64,000 bases of DNA from DATLRC01 sp035478435 (GCA_035478435.1 DATIJT010000005.1:1-64000); one strand, 5' to 3'. Positions 1-8,045 are shown, numbered from the stretch's first letter. Program-made: numbers and translations. The notes: generated from the sequence alone by a model not told the origin.

Positions 1-1191
1 GTTGCCATTAATAAGATCGATAAAGAGGGTGCCGACGTTAACCGCATCAAACAGCAGCTTTCGGAACAAGATTTACTGATCGAAGACTGGGGCGGTGACA
101 CCATTGTCCAGGAAGTCTCGGCCAAAACCGGGCAGGGCGTACCTGAACTGCTGGATATGATTTTGCTAGTGACCGATGTTGAAGAACTGAGGGCCGACAC
201 CGATGTGCCGGCGAGCGGGCTGATAATTGAAGCCCATGTCGAACAAGGCCGTGGCCCGGTAGCCCAAGCCTTGGTTGAATCCGGCGTGCTTAAAACCGGT
301 GATTTTATAGTGGCCGGCGCCAGTTACGCTAAGATCCGCACCCTGACTACTACCGAAGGTCAGCCACTGAAAGAGGCGAAGCCATCGACACCGGTTAACA
401 TTACCGGTTTTAAAACTTTGCCGGAATTCGGCGACGAATTTACAGTCGTCGAAAACGAGAAGGCAGCTCGGGCAGATAGTCAAAAAATGGCCACTGAACG
501 CAATGCTGGTAACAGTCGGCTAGGGGTTAATAGCAGCGAACTGATCCGGATGATCAACCGCAGTAACGAACTCCAAGAGCTGAATATTATTATCAAGGCC
601 GACGTCCAGGGCTCACTTACCTCAGTAGTTGATAGTTTGAAAGCTCTTGATACCGAAGAAGTGGCAGTCAGGATCGTCGGTTCGGGCATTGGCGGCATTA
701 ACGAAACTGACCTCCACCTGGCCCAGACTAGCGGTTCGATCATTTATGGCTTTAACATTACAGCTCCCAGCAATATCCGCCAGCAGGCGGCCCGGGACAA
801 AGTGCAACTTCGGCTTTTCAAAATCATATACGAACTCATAGATGATGTTAAGAATGAACTAAGTAACTTGCTAGCTCCTAAAATTGTGGAGACAGAACTC
901 GGAAGATTGATCGTCCGTGGTGTATTCAAGACCACAAAGACCGAGGTAATCTGTGGCGGGGAAGTCACCAAAGGCAAATTAGTCGTGCCGGCCATGGCCA
1001 AAATTTTCCGCGAGGACGATGAACTTATGGAGGCGGAGGTTACCAACCTGAAGCGCGGGCCGCAAGACGCCAAAGAAGTGCTTGAAGGTGAGATGTGCGG
1101 TCTGAGCCTCAAAACTCCTGCCAAGCTGGAGCTTCAAGAAGGCGACCGCATAGAATTCTTTAAACGCGAAGCCGTGGAGCGCCAACTGTAA
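1..1191 (+). CDS. infB: translation initiation factor IF-2, C-terminal part (5' truncated by window edge)
   Basis: IF-2 is the GTPase that delivers initiator fMet-tRNA to the small ribosomal subunit and promotes subunit joining. The frame is open from the first base, so the N-terminal region and GTPase motifs G1 to G3 lie outside the window. The first residues read VAINKID, the G4 NKxD motif that selects guanine. SAKTGQG, about 35 residues later, is G5. After that come the IF-2 middle domains and the C-terminal fMet-tRNA binding domain, ending in a normal stop. About 396 residues are present. The coding end runs directly into a long inverted repeat. Confidence 0.95.
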   Translation, partial: VAINKIDKEGADVNRIKQQLSEQDLLIEDWGGDTIVQEVSAKTGQGVPELLDMILLVTDVEELRADTDVPASGLIIEAHVEQGRGPVAQALVESGVLKTGDFIVAGASYAKIRTLTTTEGQPLKEAKPSTPVNITGFKTLPEFGDEFTVVENEKAARADSQKMATERNAGNSRLGVNSSELIRMINRSNELQELNIIIKADVQGSLTSVVDSLKALDTEEVAVRIVGSGIGGINETDLHLAQTSGSIIYGFNITAPSNIRQQAARDKVQLRLFKIIYELIDDVKNELSNLLAPKIVETELGRLIVRGVFKTTKTEVICGGEVTKGKLVVPAMAKIFREDDELMEAEVTNLKRGPQDAKEVLEGEMCGLSLKTPAKLELQEGDRIEFFKREAVERQL

Positions 1192-1330
1192 AGTATGTAA
1201 CATGTTTCATGTAGCATGTAGCAAAGATGTATCAATTAGCATGTAACCATGTATCCCAAGGTTCTGAGTTAATTGATACATGAAACATAATACATCTATG
1301 CAACATGCCAATTGCAACATGGTACATACT
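1192..1330. repeat. imperfect inverted repeat made of CATGTA-like words
   Basis: The left arm starts AGTATGTAACATG right after the infB stop. The right arm ends CATGGTACATACT at 1330. Both arms also share ATGTATCAATTA and GTTTCATGTA words, so the RNA could fold into a long interrupted hairpin. It may end the infB transcript or act as a spacer or processing hairpin, but no T-rich tail follows it. Similar word-repeat hairpins recur elsewhere in the window. Confidence 0.7.
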
Positions 1331-1382
1331 ATTTAAGGCCTGAAATGTTACAATATTTGTAAGTAGAGGAACTAATCGAAAT

Positions 1383-2135
1383 ATGCTCAAAATAGATAAC
1401 AATTTACTGGCTGAACTGGGCCTTGGCAGCTTGCCGGATGTTGAAAAGAACAGTTTACTGAAGCATATTTACGAAACTCTGGAGATGCGGGTTGGTATGC
1501 GCCTGGCCGACCAGATGAGCAATGAGCAGTTAGACGAATTTGAGCAGTATTTTGAGGCCAAAGACGACGCCGGCGCTTTCAAGTGGCTGGAAACCAACTT
1601 CCCGAACTACAAAGAGATCGTCCAAGAAGAGTTTGATAAGCTGAAAGTCGAAGTTAAGCAAACGGCGCCACAAATCCTCTCTGCTAGCCAAGCCCAAGCC
1701 GCCCAAAACCCAAGCGGCGTAGCCCCTCAAGTCCCCGAAGGCCAAGTTGTTGGCGGGTTCCAGCCTTCGGCCCAAAATCCTGGCATGGGCATGCCCATGC
1801 CAGGCGCTGTGCCGCCGCAACCACCATTCCCACCCCAGACTCCTATGGCAGCACCTCAGCCACTATCACCTTTGCCTACGGCTAACCCTTGGCCGCCGCA
1901 AACCCCTAGCCCAAGTCCTCAATCTCCAACCCTTCCGAATGATATGCCGAACCCCGTCCTGCCTCTGGCTGCTCCTATGCAACCAATGCCTGAACCACCA
2001 TTCCCACCCCAGCAACCTGCCGCTGGCCCAGGCCCACAACCTCCTCAACCGCCAGCCGGTCAAACACCGCCTCAGCCCCCGACTCCATTCCCGCCATACC
2101 AACCACCCCAGGAACCACCAGTAAACCAAATCTAG
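1383..2135 (+). CDS. helical domain plus proline-rich tail protein (possibly DUF5663 family)
   Basis: A 250-residue protein of unknown function. Residues 1 to about 95 form a compact acidic, helix-rich domain (for example ELGLGSLPDVEKN, then MSNEQLDEFEQYF). This resembles the small DUF5663-type domain common in Patescibacteria; that assignment is from memory and uncertain. Residues 110 to 250 are roughly 40 percent proline, with repeated PPFPPQ-like blocks and almost no charge, so this part is probably disordered and extended. No signal peptide or membrane segment is visible. A TACAAT -10 box lies at 1349 and a weak GAGGA at 1366, so the gene probably has its own promoter after infB. A long open frame overlapping the tail is a shadow of the proline codons. 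Confidence 0.8.
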   Translation: MLKIDNNLLAELGLGSLPDVEKNSLLKHIYETLEMRVGMRLADQMSNEQLDEFEQYFEAKDDAGAFKWLETNFPNYKEIVQEEFDKLKVEVKQTAPQILSASQAQAAQNPSGVAPQVPEGQVVGGFQPSAQNPGMGMPMPGAVPPQPPFPPQTPMAAPQPLSPLPTANPWPPQTPSPSPQSPTLPNDMPNPVLPLAAPMQPMPEPPFPPQQPAAGPGPQPPQPPAGQTPPQPPTPFPPYQPPQEPPVNQI

Positions 2136-2141
2136 GTCTTG

Positions 2142-2170
2142 TTTTCAAAAATAGCCTTTTATGTTATAAT
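2142..2170 (+). promoter_or_regulatory. leaderless-type promoter of the 2178 gene
   Basis: TTTTCA, 17 nt, then TATAAT at 2165-2170. The ATG at 2178 follows after exactly 7 nt, so transcription is predicted to start on the A of the start codon. No Shine-Dalgarno is possible. Confidence 0.65.
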
Positions 2171-2177
2171 TAAGTAT

Positions 2178-2453
2178 ATGGCAATAACTCCACAAGAACG
2201 CCCAATTGTGACATTTGTCGCGCCTACTCCAGAGGGCGATGATGTTATGTTTGGCCGAGGCGATCTGAACAATCCTAAGAGTGATGCGCAATATGCTCTG
2301 GCTTATATAGCTACAACTCCAAGACAACACGAAGCTATCGTGGCTAATCTTGACGCCGCAGCTGGCGGCGAGCCTATTACTATAGATAATGCTGCGCTTG
2401 TTTTATCCAGAGCAGTGGTAGCAGCTCTAGATACAACAGATACAAAAAACTAA
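2178..2453 (+). CDS. small hypothetical protein
   Basis: A 91-residue protein I do not recognise. The start is placed at ATG 2178 because a perfect TATAAT ends 7 nt before it. An upstream in-frame ATG at 2139 would lie inside the promoter. The sequence is acidic, with a short beta-like N-terminus (IVTFVAPTPEG) and an alanine-rich helical C-terminus. No signal peptide, membrane helix or cysteine is present. It stands between the proline-rich gene and the convergent fmt gene. Confidence 0.65.
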   Translation: MAITPQERPIVTFVAPTPEGDDVMFGRGDLNNPKSDAQYALAYIATTPRQHEAIVANLDAAAGGEPITIDNAALVLSRAVVAALDTTDTKN

Positions 2454-2527
2454 CAGATAAGTTAAGTCTGCTTTATAGGGACTCTTTTTAAAGGAACGTC
2501 CTCTAACAGATAGAAAAAAGTGTCAGT

Positions 2528-3451
2528 TTAGCCGAGTTTGTAGCCGCGGAGGAATTCGGCGGCGGACATTTCTTTTTTGCCGGCCGGCTTTAATCTATCG
2601 ATGCAAAGCTTGCCGCTAGCTGTCTCGACCATTAAGATGTTGTCTTCTAGTAGGCTTGCTTCAATATCTCCAGGCTTTAGTTCGGGGTTAATGCCCGGCA
2701 CGACATGGGCTTTAGTGATGATAACTTCTTTATCACCAAACTTGGTTCGACTCTTGGGCCACTCCAAAAAGGCACGGATTTCGCGCTCGATCTGTTCGGC
2801 CGGCTTTGACCAATCTATCAAACCATCATTCTTGGTAAGTTTGCGCGAATAGGTTATTTCCTGAGATTCGTTCTGTGGAACTGGTTGAGCTTCGCCGGCT
2901 AAGTACTTAGGTAAAATTACCGCCAGTGTTCGATAACTCAGGTCTATCAAATCGTCGGTAAGCTCCGGCGTAGTAATATTGGCTGGGACTGCATAAGGCG
3001 CCTGGGCCAGTAGGGGTCCTTCATCTAAAGCTTCTACGATAAGCATCAGACTAATACCGCCTTCCTGATCGCCGCTAAGAATAGTGAAGGTAATCGGGTC
3101 GGCACCGCGCCACCGAGGAAGAAGAGAGAAGTGGCTATTGACGATGCCTAGAGGGAAGTAATCAATCACATCCTGGGCAATGATAATACCGTAATCAATC
3201 ACGATCCCTAAACGGCTTTTAACCGGATTATTTTTAAAAAGGTCGGATAGCTCTTGCTTATTGGCTGGGGTAAAGGTTTTGAGTCCTAGTATTTTAGCTA
3301 CCTCTAGCACGGGGAAGGCTTCTTTGTGGTGCGCCGGTTGCGACTTAGTAATGACTGCTTCAATCTCAAAATCTTCAGCTAAGAGCCGCAAGGACTTAGC
3401 CGCGACTGGGCCGCTACCAAAGAAGACGATTGTTTCGGACATCTTTTTCAT
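2528..3451 (-). CDS. fmt: methionyl-tRNA formyltransferase
   Basis: Transfers a formyl group from 10-formyl-tetrahydrofolate to initiator Met-tRNA. The 307-residue length is normal. The N-terminal Rossmann-like domain begins IVFFGSGPVAA. The catalytic core shows NSHFSLLPRWRGADPI (Asn and His of the NxH motif) followed by EALDEGPLLA with the catalytic Asp. The C-terminal tRNA-binding domain starts near residue 200 (ITYSRKLTKNDGLIDW). The start overlaps the end of def by 38 bp (29 bp if the second Met, at 3442, is used), so the two are translationally coupled. Priming, deformylation and formylation genes are clustered here in the common priA-def-fmt order. Confidence 0.95.
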   Translation of the reverse strand: MKKMSETIVFFGSGPVAAKSLRLLAEDFEIEAVITKSQPAHHKEAFPVLEVAKILGLKTFTPANKQELSDLFKNNPVKSRLGIVIDYGIIIAQDVIDYFPLGIVNSHFSLLPRWRGADPITFTILSGDQEGGISLMLIVEALDEGPLLAQAPYAVPANITTPELTDDLIDLSYRTLAVILPKYLAGEAQPVPQNESQEITYSRKLTKNDGLIDWSKPAEQIEREIRAFLEWPKSRTKFGDKEVIITKAHVVPGINPELKPGDIEASLLEDNILMVETASGKLCIDRLKPAGKKEMSAAEFLRGYKLG

Positions 3452-3986
3452 AGTCTAACTCTTCCAGTTTACCCTCGCTCGATAACTTAAAAAAGGCTGC
3501 CGGATTATCTTTGATATGGTCGATGAAAACTATGCCGTTAGTGTGGTCAATCTCGTGTTGGAAAATGCGCGCTAAAAAACCCTCGGCGGTCACCCGGAAC
3601 TCCTTACCATTTAAATCCCGTGCCTTGACCTTAACTTTGCTGTGCCTGGGCACTTTGCCATAGATGTCCGGTACGCTCAAGCAGCCTTCAAAATCTTCGG
3701 TGACTTCACCTACAAGCTTGGTAATGGTGGGGTTGATGAAGACTGTAAATGTCCGATCTTCTTTATCGTCAAAATTATTACGGATAACCACGATTTTGTA
3801 TAAGCGATCAATCTGCACGGCCGCTAAAGCCACGCCGACTTCGTGTTCACGGCTAGCGTCCCAGTGCATGGTGGCAGCTTGCATATCAGCCACAATTTTT
3901 TTAATCTCAGGGGTGATGATCCCAACTTTGGCGGATTTTTGGCGCAAGTGCGGATTAGGGAGGGCAATGATGTCGTCTTTGGTCAT
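3414..3986 (-). CDS. def: peptide deformylase
   Basis: Removes the N-formyl group from nascent proteins using a bound metal ion. All three family motifs are present. Motif 1 is GVALAAVQ (usual GxGLAAxQ, with Ala in place of the second Gly), motif 2 is EGCLSVP with the metal-binding Cys, and motif 3 is QHEIDHTNG with the two His and the catalytic Glu. The length is 190 residues. The start at 3986 is chosen because the family N-terminus begins there (MTKDDIIALPNP) and TATACT lies 8 nt upstream. A longer frame would translate the REP palindrome at 4014-4040. It forms an operon with fmt, which overlaps its 3' end. Confidence 0.93.
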   Translation of the reverse strand: MTKDDIIALPNPHLRQKSAKVGIITPEIKKIVADMQAATMHWDASREHEVGVALAAVQIDRLYKIVVIRNNFDDKEDRTFTVFINPTITKLVGEVTEDFEGCLSVPDIYGKVPRHSKVKVKARDLNGKEFRVTAEGFLARIFQHEIDHTNGIVFIDHIKDNPAAFFKLSSEGKLEELDYEKDVRNNRLLW

Positions 3987-4013
3987 TAGGCAACAGTATA
4001 ACAGATAGCCGCC

Positions 4014-4040
4014 GTCATTCCAGCGAAGGCTGGAATCCAG
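4014..4040 (+). repeat. REP-like 27-bp palindrome, copy 1
   Basis: GTCATTCCAGCGAAGG followed by CTGGAATCCAG forms a short hairpin (TTCCAG pairs with CTGGAA). The same unit recurs at 36158-36184, 36496-36522 (inverted) and, interrupted, at 48510-48575. It lies 21 bp from the start of structured element copy 1. Confidence 0.85.
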
Positions 4041-4060
4041 TCGAAAATAAATTCGTATGC

Positions 4061-4546
4061 TCTTTTCCAAAGAACCAAATTAGCTACTTTTGCGTGGCCA
4101 AAAGTAGCGCAAAAGGCCACAGGCAACACTAAAACACTATTGCCGCCAGATACCAGGAGTTCGGCGTGCGGACGGAACTCCCTTCGGTCGGTTCCGCTTA
4201 GTTCTCTATAGGAGAAGCGGAACTAAGCCGGCCGCAGTGACTCGCCGAACTCCTGATTGGCGCCATCGGTTTTACTGAGCCTGGGAAACCCCAGTCCCCG
4301 AAAGCCAGAGGAGCGAGAGGTCGGGTATTGCGAGCAGCACCTGAGTAGATGTGGTCAGAAAGTAGCGGCCTTGGGTTCCTTCGGCTGTTTGACGAACAAA
4401 GTTGCCAGTGGCAAGTTTGTGAGGAGTTCCGAAGGCAAGCTACTTTATTACTACAGATACATCAAGGGCTGGGAGCCTACCCGAGAGGTTTGGTTACTTT
4501 GGCGGCCCAAAGTAACAGTGCTACGAACTTTAGGTCGCAGCCTAAG
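4061..4546 (+). repeat. large structured intergenic element, copy 1
   Basis: About 486 bp filling the gap between priA and def. Hairpins seen: GCTACTTTTG/CAAAAGTAGC at the left end; a 13-bp stem CAGGAGTTCGGCG/CGCCGAACTCCTG enclosing GTTCCGCTT/AAGCGGAAC; and in the right half a long stem capped by CCTTCGG/CCGAAGG and ACAAAGTTGCC-AGT-GGCAAGTTTGT. At the right end is GTTACTTT/AAAGTAAC. The unpaired string GTTTGACGA and the block GAGGAGTTC are the same as in the other copies. Aligned with copies 2 and 3, stem bases change in pairs. No conserved protein is encoded. It could be a structured RNA or a non-autonomous mobile element. Confidence 0.85.
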
Positions 4547-4569
4547 TTTTTATATGAAAAAATAGTAAT

Positions 4570-6504
4570 TTATAACAAATCAACCGGGTCGATATTGTAC
4601 GACCAAGTGTTTGTGGGCAATAGCTGGATTACTTTGAGTAGTTCGCTGCGTTCTCGAGCCTTTATGACCAATTGCCATTGGTATTTGGCTTGGAACTTCT
4701 CGTGGAAAGCCGGGGCAGGACCTTCGATTTTGACCTTGAGGCCGGCTTTTTTAATATTCTCTGCTAGGTCCGCAGCAGCTTTCTGGGCGCTTTTGGGATT
4801 GGCCCGCCTGACAGTTAGCTGAAGCAGGTGACAAAAGGGCGGGAACGAGAATTTTCGCCGTGATTCCAGTTCGCTTTTATAGAAACTTTGCCAATCATCA
4901 GATAGGGCGGCTTGAATAATGGGATGATCCGGCTGGTATGATTGTACTATAGCTTCGCCGGCCACATGGCCCCGGCCAACCCGCCCCAAAACCTGGCAAA
5001 GTAGCTGGTACGTCCGCTCCTGAGCGGAATAGTCCGGCATTTGCAAGCTGGTGTCAGCTATTAATATCCCCAGGACACTTAAACGTGGCAAGTCTAAACC
5101 TTTGGCCAGTAGCTGCGTGCCGACTAAAATATCGACTTCGCCGCTGTGTACCGCTGAGTAGTGCTGCTCGAAACTATCCGCCTTCTTATTATCAGTGTCA
5201 AAGCGCTGTACCTTAGCTCCGGGGAACAAGCGCTGGACTTCCTGAACGATAGCCTTAGTGCCGACGGCTTTAAAAATGATAGTCGGGTGGCCACAGTTGG
5301 GGCAAGAACTAGGTGTTGGTTCGTGAAAATTACAGATATGGCAACGTAACTGATGGCTGTCGCCATGATAAGTTAAGGGTAAATCACAGTGCGGGCAGGT
5401 GGCTTGCCAGCCGCAATTTTCACATAACACCAGACGGGCAGTACCGCGCCGGTTGAGGTAGAGCAGAGTTTGTTGGTGGTTTTTGAGAGCCCGTTCGATT
5501 GCTTTGATCAAAGGCAAAGACAAGTAAGCCGTCCTGGGGAATAGGGAGCGGTCCTTCAGGTCGACCACAGTTACCTTGGTGGGGGGGTGCTCGGAAACTG
5601 TGGCTAAACTATCAAGTTTTAGGATAGTTTTCTGCCTTTGCTGCGCCATAAAATAATCGCTGACCAAAGGTGTTGCCGAGCCAAGCACCAGAGTAGCACC
5701 GTGGATCTCGGCGAGTTTGCTAGCTACCCGGGAAGCGTGGTAGTGAGGCGCTTGTTCTTGTTTGTAAGCCGGCTCGTGGGCCTCATCTATGACTATTAAG
5801 CCGACATTTTGGAGAGGGCTAAACAGCGCCGAACGGGGGCCGATGACCACCAATGGCCCAGTGGCCTTAAGAATAGTTTGCCAGGCCTGAAGCCGTTCTT
5901 TAGGGGTCAGTTTGGAGTGGAGCACAATGACTTGCTTGCCAAAAGTTAAACGGAACTGCTCAGCTAGCTGCGAAGTCAGGCTGATCTCGGGCGTTAAAAT
6001 TATGGCTGAGCGGGTTTGTTTAAAAGCTCGCAGGGCTAGCTCAATGTAAATTCGGGTTTTACCGCTGCCGGTTTTACCGTGTAATAAATAAGTGTCGGGC
6101 TTAGTAATTTGCCGCAACACCTTAGCTTGGTCTGGTGTTAGGGAAGGTAAATGGCTAGGATTGGGTGAAGAGGTGGCTTTAGAGTCAAACTCGCCGCTGT
6201 CTTTTATAGCGGCTGGTAAAAACTGCTGAGCTATCATGCCAAGCGGGGCAGGATAGTAAGCCTTTAACCACTGGCCCAGTTTGATGAGCTGCGGCGGAAC
6301 GGCCGGCAAATTATAAGATTGGTTGATTGGTTTGGTAGCGAAAGTTGGCTTATTGGCTGCTTTGACTACGAGCGCCAAAACTTCTTGGCGCTGCAAAGGC
6401 ACCTTCACAATACGACCCTCGTCCAGTTTCTGGGGACTGTGGTAAGTCAAAGCCTCCTGCCCATGGTAAGCCTGGCTCCTAGGCCACACCTCGTAATAGT
6501 ACAT
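4570..6504 (-). CDS. priA: primosomal protein N', replication restart helicase PriA
   Basis: A DEAH-box 3'-5' helicase that reloads the replicative helicase at stalled forks. It has 644 residues. The N-terminal DNA-binding domain (residues 1 to 110) is shorter than in E. coli. Walker A HGKTGSGKT is at 142-150 and VIDEAHEPAYKQEQ is the DEAH motif. The zinc region LCENCGW, CPHCDLPL, RCHICNF and CPNCGH gives eight cysteines for two zinc ions. The helicase C-terminal domain includes VGTQLLAKGLD. The start at 6504 is chosen over one 30 nt upstream because the family start (MYYYEVWPRS) is here and a TATACT box on the minus strand (6512-6517) ends exactly 7 nt before it. Confidence 0.95.
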   Translation of the reverse strand: MYYYEVWPRSQAYHGQEALTYHSPQKLDEGRIVKVPLQRQEVLALVVKAANKPTFATKPINQSYNLPAVPPQLIKLGQWLKAYYPAPLGMIAQQFLPAAIKDSGEFDSKATSSPNPSHLPSLTPDQAKVLRQITKPDTYLLHGKTGSGKTRIYIELALRAFKQTRSAIILTPEISLTSQLAEQFRLTFGKQVIVLHSKLTPKERLQAWQTILKATGPLVVIGPRSALFSPLQNVGLIVIDEAHEPAYKQEQAPHYHASRVASKLAEIHGATLVLGSATPLVSDYFMAQQRQKTILKLDSLATVSEHPPTKVTVVDLKDRSLFPRTAYLSLPLIKAIERALKNHQQTLLYLNRRGTARLVLCENCGWQATCPHCDLPLTYHGDSHQLRCHICNFHEPTPSSCPNCGHPTIIFKAVGTKAIVQEVQRLFPGAKVQRFDTDNKKADSFEQHYSAVHSGEVDILVGTQLLAKGLDLPRLSVLGILIADTSLQMPDYSAQERTYQLLCQVLGRVGRGHVAGEAIVQSYQPDHPIIQAALSDDWQSFYKSELESRRKFSFPPFCHLLQLTVRRANPKSAQKAAADLAENIKKAGLKVKIEGPAPAFHEKFQAKYQWQLVIKARERSELLKVIQLLPTNTWSYNIDPVDLL

Positions 6505-6583
6505 ATAATTAAGTATAGACTTTGATATTAACAAACGCCCTATACAATTGACAAAGCATAAGCTTTATGATAAGATTTATATT
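6505..6583. promoter_or_regulatory. divergent promoter region between priA and the 6584 gene
   Basis: A 79-bp gap serves both directions. On the minus strand TATACT (6512-6517) stands 7 nt before the priA ATG. On the plus strand TTGACA (6548-6553), a 17-nt spacer and TAAGAT (6571-6576) stand 7 nt before ATG 6584. Both transcripts are predicted to start on the start codon itself. Confidence 0.75.
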
Positions 6584-7093
6584 ATGCAAGAACAGCTTTC
6601 TTCTTTAACCGATCCAGACTTCGATGCAACTTTTGATGCTATTTTTCAGCCACATGCCCGAAAAGTTATACCGTTTGAGCAAACGGAACGACCAGTGGCA
6701 GTGGCACTCCAAGAGAGATTTGGGCCAGGCCAAGAAGCATGGCGACAACGGGTCATAGGCAGTCTCTGGCGAAGAATAGTAGCCATGGATGATAGTGAAA
6801 CCCGAAAGGCCTTGGTCGGAAAAGGTGGCCGGCTGGATGCTTTCGTAGACGGAGTCCTGAGACTAAAGCAAGCTTTCCCGGATTTACCTGATAGCCAAAT
6901 TCATGCCCGTTTTGAAGCGGCCGCCCTGGCGAATCCTCAAGCCACAGACGCAGCCCAAAGATTAGAAATTTCCAGACAGCTGCTTGAGTCCGACCCTACG
7001 AAGCCGGATGAAAAACCTGCCTACATGTTTTCAGCCATTCAACCGATACGTTCTCCCCATAATCTTGGTATATATTTCCCCGCGGCAGTTTAA
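6584..7093 (+). CDS. hypothetical protein
   Basis: A 169-residue soluble protein I do not recognise. The start is fixed by a textbook promoter (TTGACA, 17 nt, TAAGAT) ending 7 nt before ATG 6584. The protein is largely helical: an acidic N-terminus (SLTDPDFDATFDAIF), a central region rich in Arg and Gln (WRQRVIGSLWRRIVAMD), and a C-terminus ending in IYFPAAV. There are no cysteines, signal peptide or membrane segments. It is divergent from priA and followed by a separately promoted winged-helix gene. Confidence 0.65.
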   Translation: MQEQLSSLTDPDFDATFDAIFQPHARKVIPFEQTERPVAVALQERFGPGQEAWRQRVIGSLWRRIVAMDDSETRKALVGKGGRLDAFVDGVLRLKQAFPDLPDSQIHARFEAAALANPQATDAAQRLEISRQLLESDPTKPDEKPAYMFSAIQPIRSPHNLGIYFPAAV

Positions 7094-7100
7094 AAGTTGG

Positions 7101-7129
7101 TTGCAAATTGTACAGCAGGCCATTATACT
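7101..7129 (+). promoter_or_regulatory. sigma70-type promoter of the winged-helix gene
   Basis: TTGCAA (7101-7106), a 17-nt spacer and TATACT (7124-7129). It starts a leader of about 28 nt before ATG 7164. Confidence 0.65.
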
Positions 7130-7163
7130 GATTAAAAAGTTGTTTGAATAACAATGGGAGCTT

Positions 7164-7451
7164 ATGCTTGATATCTTCATCACTTCTAGGGTTCGGCGCA
7201 AGATCATTGTGATCTATGCTAAATATCCTGATTTTAAGACACACGTCCGGGGTCTGGCTAAGCTTATAAAGGAGGATGCTGGTAACATTCAGCGCGAATT
7301 AAAGAGGCTGGAAAAGGTTGGTTTTTTGACTTCCGAAAAGCAGGGCAACACCAAGGTCTACTCTACCAATAAGCAGTTCCCGATCTTCAAAGAACTGCAG
7401 AGCATAGTGCTAAAATCACAACGCACTGCCCAAAAACGCGTCACTTCTTAA
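7164..7451 (+). CDS. small winged-helix DNA-binding protein (ArsR/MarR-like fold)
   Basis: A 95-residue predicted transcription factor. The pattern is helix (TSRVRRKIIVIYAKYPDF), helix-turn-helix (HVRGLAKLIKEDAGNIQREL, where the second part would be the recognition helix), then a beta wing (GFLTSEKQGNTKVYSTN). The spacing of LIKEDAGNIQRELKRLEKVGFL is typical of winged-helix regulators whose members act as dimers. No metal-binding cysteines are seen, so metal sensing as in classical ArsR proteins is unlikely. A GGGAG just before the ATG is closer than usual. The target is unknown; its own region and the neighbouring 6584 gene are candidates. Confidence 0.7.
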   Translation: MLDIFITSRVRRKIIVIYAKYPDFKTHVRGLAKLIKEDAGNIQRELKRLEKVGFLTSEKQGNTKVYSTNKQFPIFKELQSIVLKSQRTAQKRVTS

Positions 7452-7473
7452 GGTATTTCTTGAATGATAAAGT

Positions 7474-7968
7474 GTTCTTTTCCAAAGAACCAAATTTAAC
7501 ACTTTTGCTTGGCCAAAAGTGTTGCAAAAAGCCACAGGCACACTAAAACACTATTGCCACCAGATACCAGTAGTCTGTCGTGCGGCCAGGACTCCCTCCG
7601 GTCGGTTCCAATCAGTATTCTTAAAGGAGAATTGGAACTAAACTGGCCGCAATGATTCGACAGACTACTGATTGTTGGCATCGGTTTTAGCGAGCCTGGG
7701 GAACCCCCATGTTTCGAACCCTAGGAAATTTAGGAGCTAGAGTTCGGGCATATGGCCAAGACCTGATTAGATGTAGTAAAAAAGGAGCGGGCTTGGCTTC
7801 CTCAAATTGTTTGACGAACAAAGCTTGCCAGCGGCAAGTTTGTGAGGAGTTTTTGAGGCAAGCTCGTTTTTTACTACAGATAGTAGCCTTGACCATTCGC
7901 CAGAGAGCTTTTGGTTACTTTTGTCGGCACAAAAGTAACAGTGGTGCGAGCTTTAGGTCGCAGCCTAA
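7474..7968 (+). repeat. large structured intergenic element, copy 2
   Basis: About 495 bp between the winged-helix gene and rpsU. It begins TTCTTTTCCAAAGAACCAAA like copy 1. Stems: AACACTTTTG/CAAAAGTGTT; CAGTAGTCTGTCG/CGACAGACTACTG (four base pairs changed relative to copy 1, each on both sides); GTTCCAAT/ATTGGAAC; GTAGTAAAAAA with TTTTTTACTAC; CTTGCC-AGC-GGCAAG; and GTTACTTTTG/CAAAAGTAAC at the right end. GTTTGACGA and GAGGAGTT are conserved. Open frames inside it do not match those of the other copies. Confidence 0.85.
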
Positions 7969-8045
7969 GGATTTAGTAGTTAAATCTTCCATAGAGAATC
8001 GGGAGTTCTAAAAGAAAATTATCTTAAAAGTGTTGACCAACGGGG

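Noticed and set aside
1747..2124. Alternative-frame ORF over the proline-rich tail
   Set aside because: A by-product of CCN proline codons; the main frame has a recognisable N-terminal domain.
4257..4822. Open reading frames of about 100 and 157 codons over element copy 1
   Set aside because: They lie in different frames, do not match frames in copies 2 and 3, and one runs into the priA antisense. Substitutions keep RNA stems, not codons.
7709..8011. 100-codon open frame in element copy 2
   Set aside because: It follows the hairpins rather than any protein constraint; the equivalent frames in the other copies are broken.
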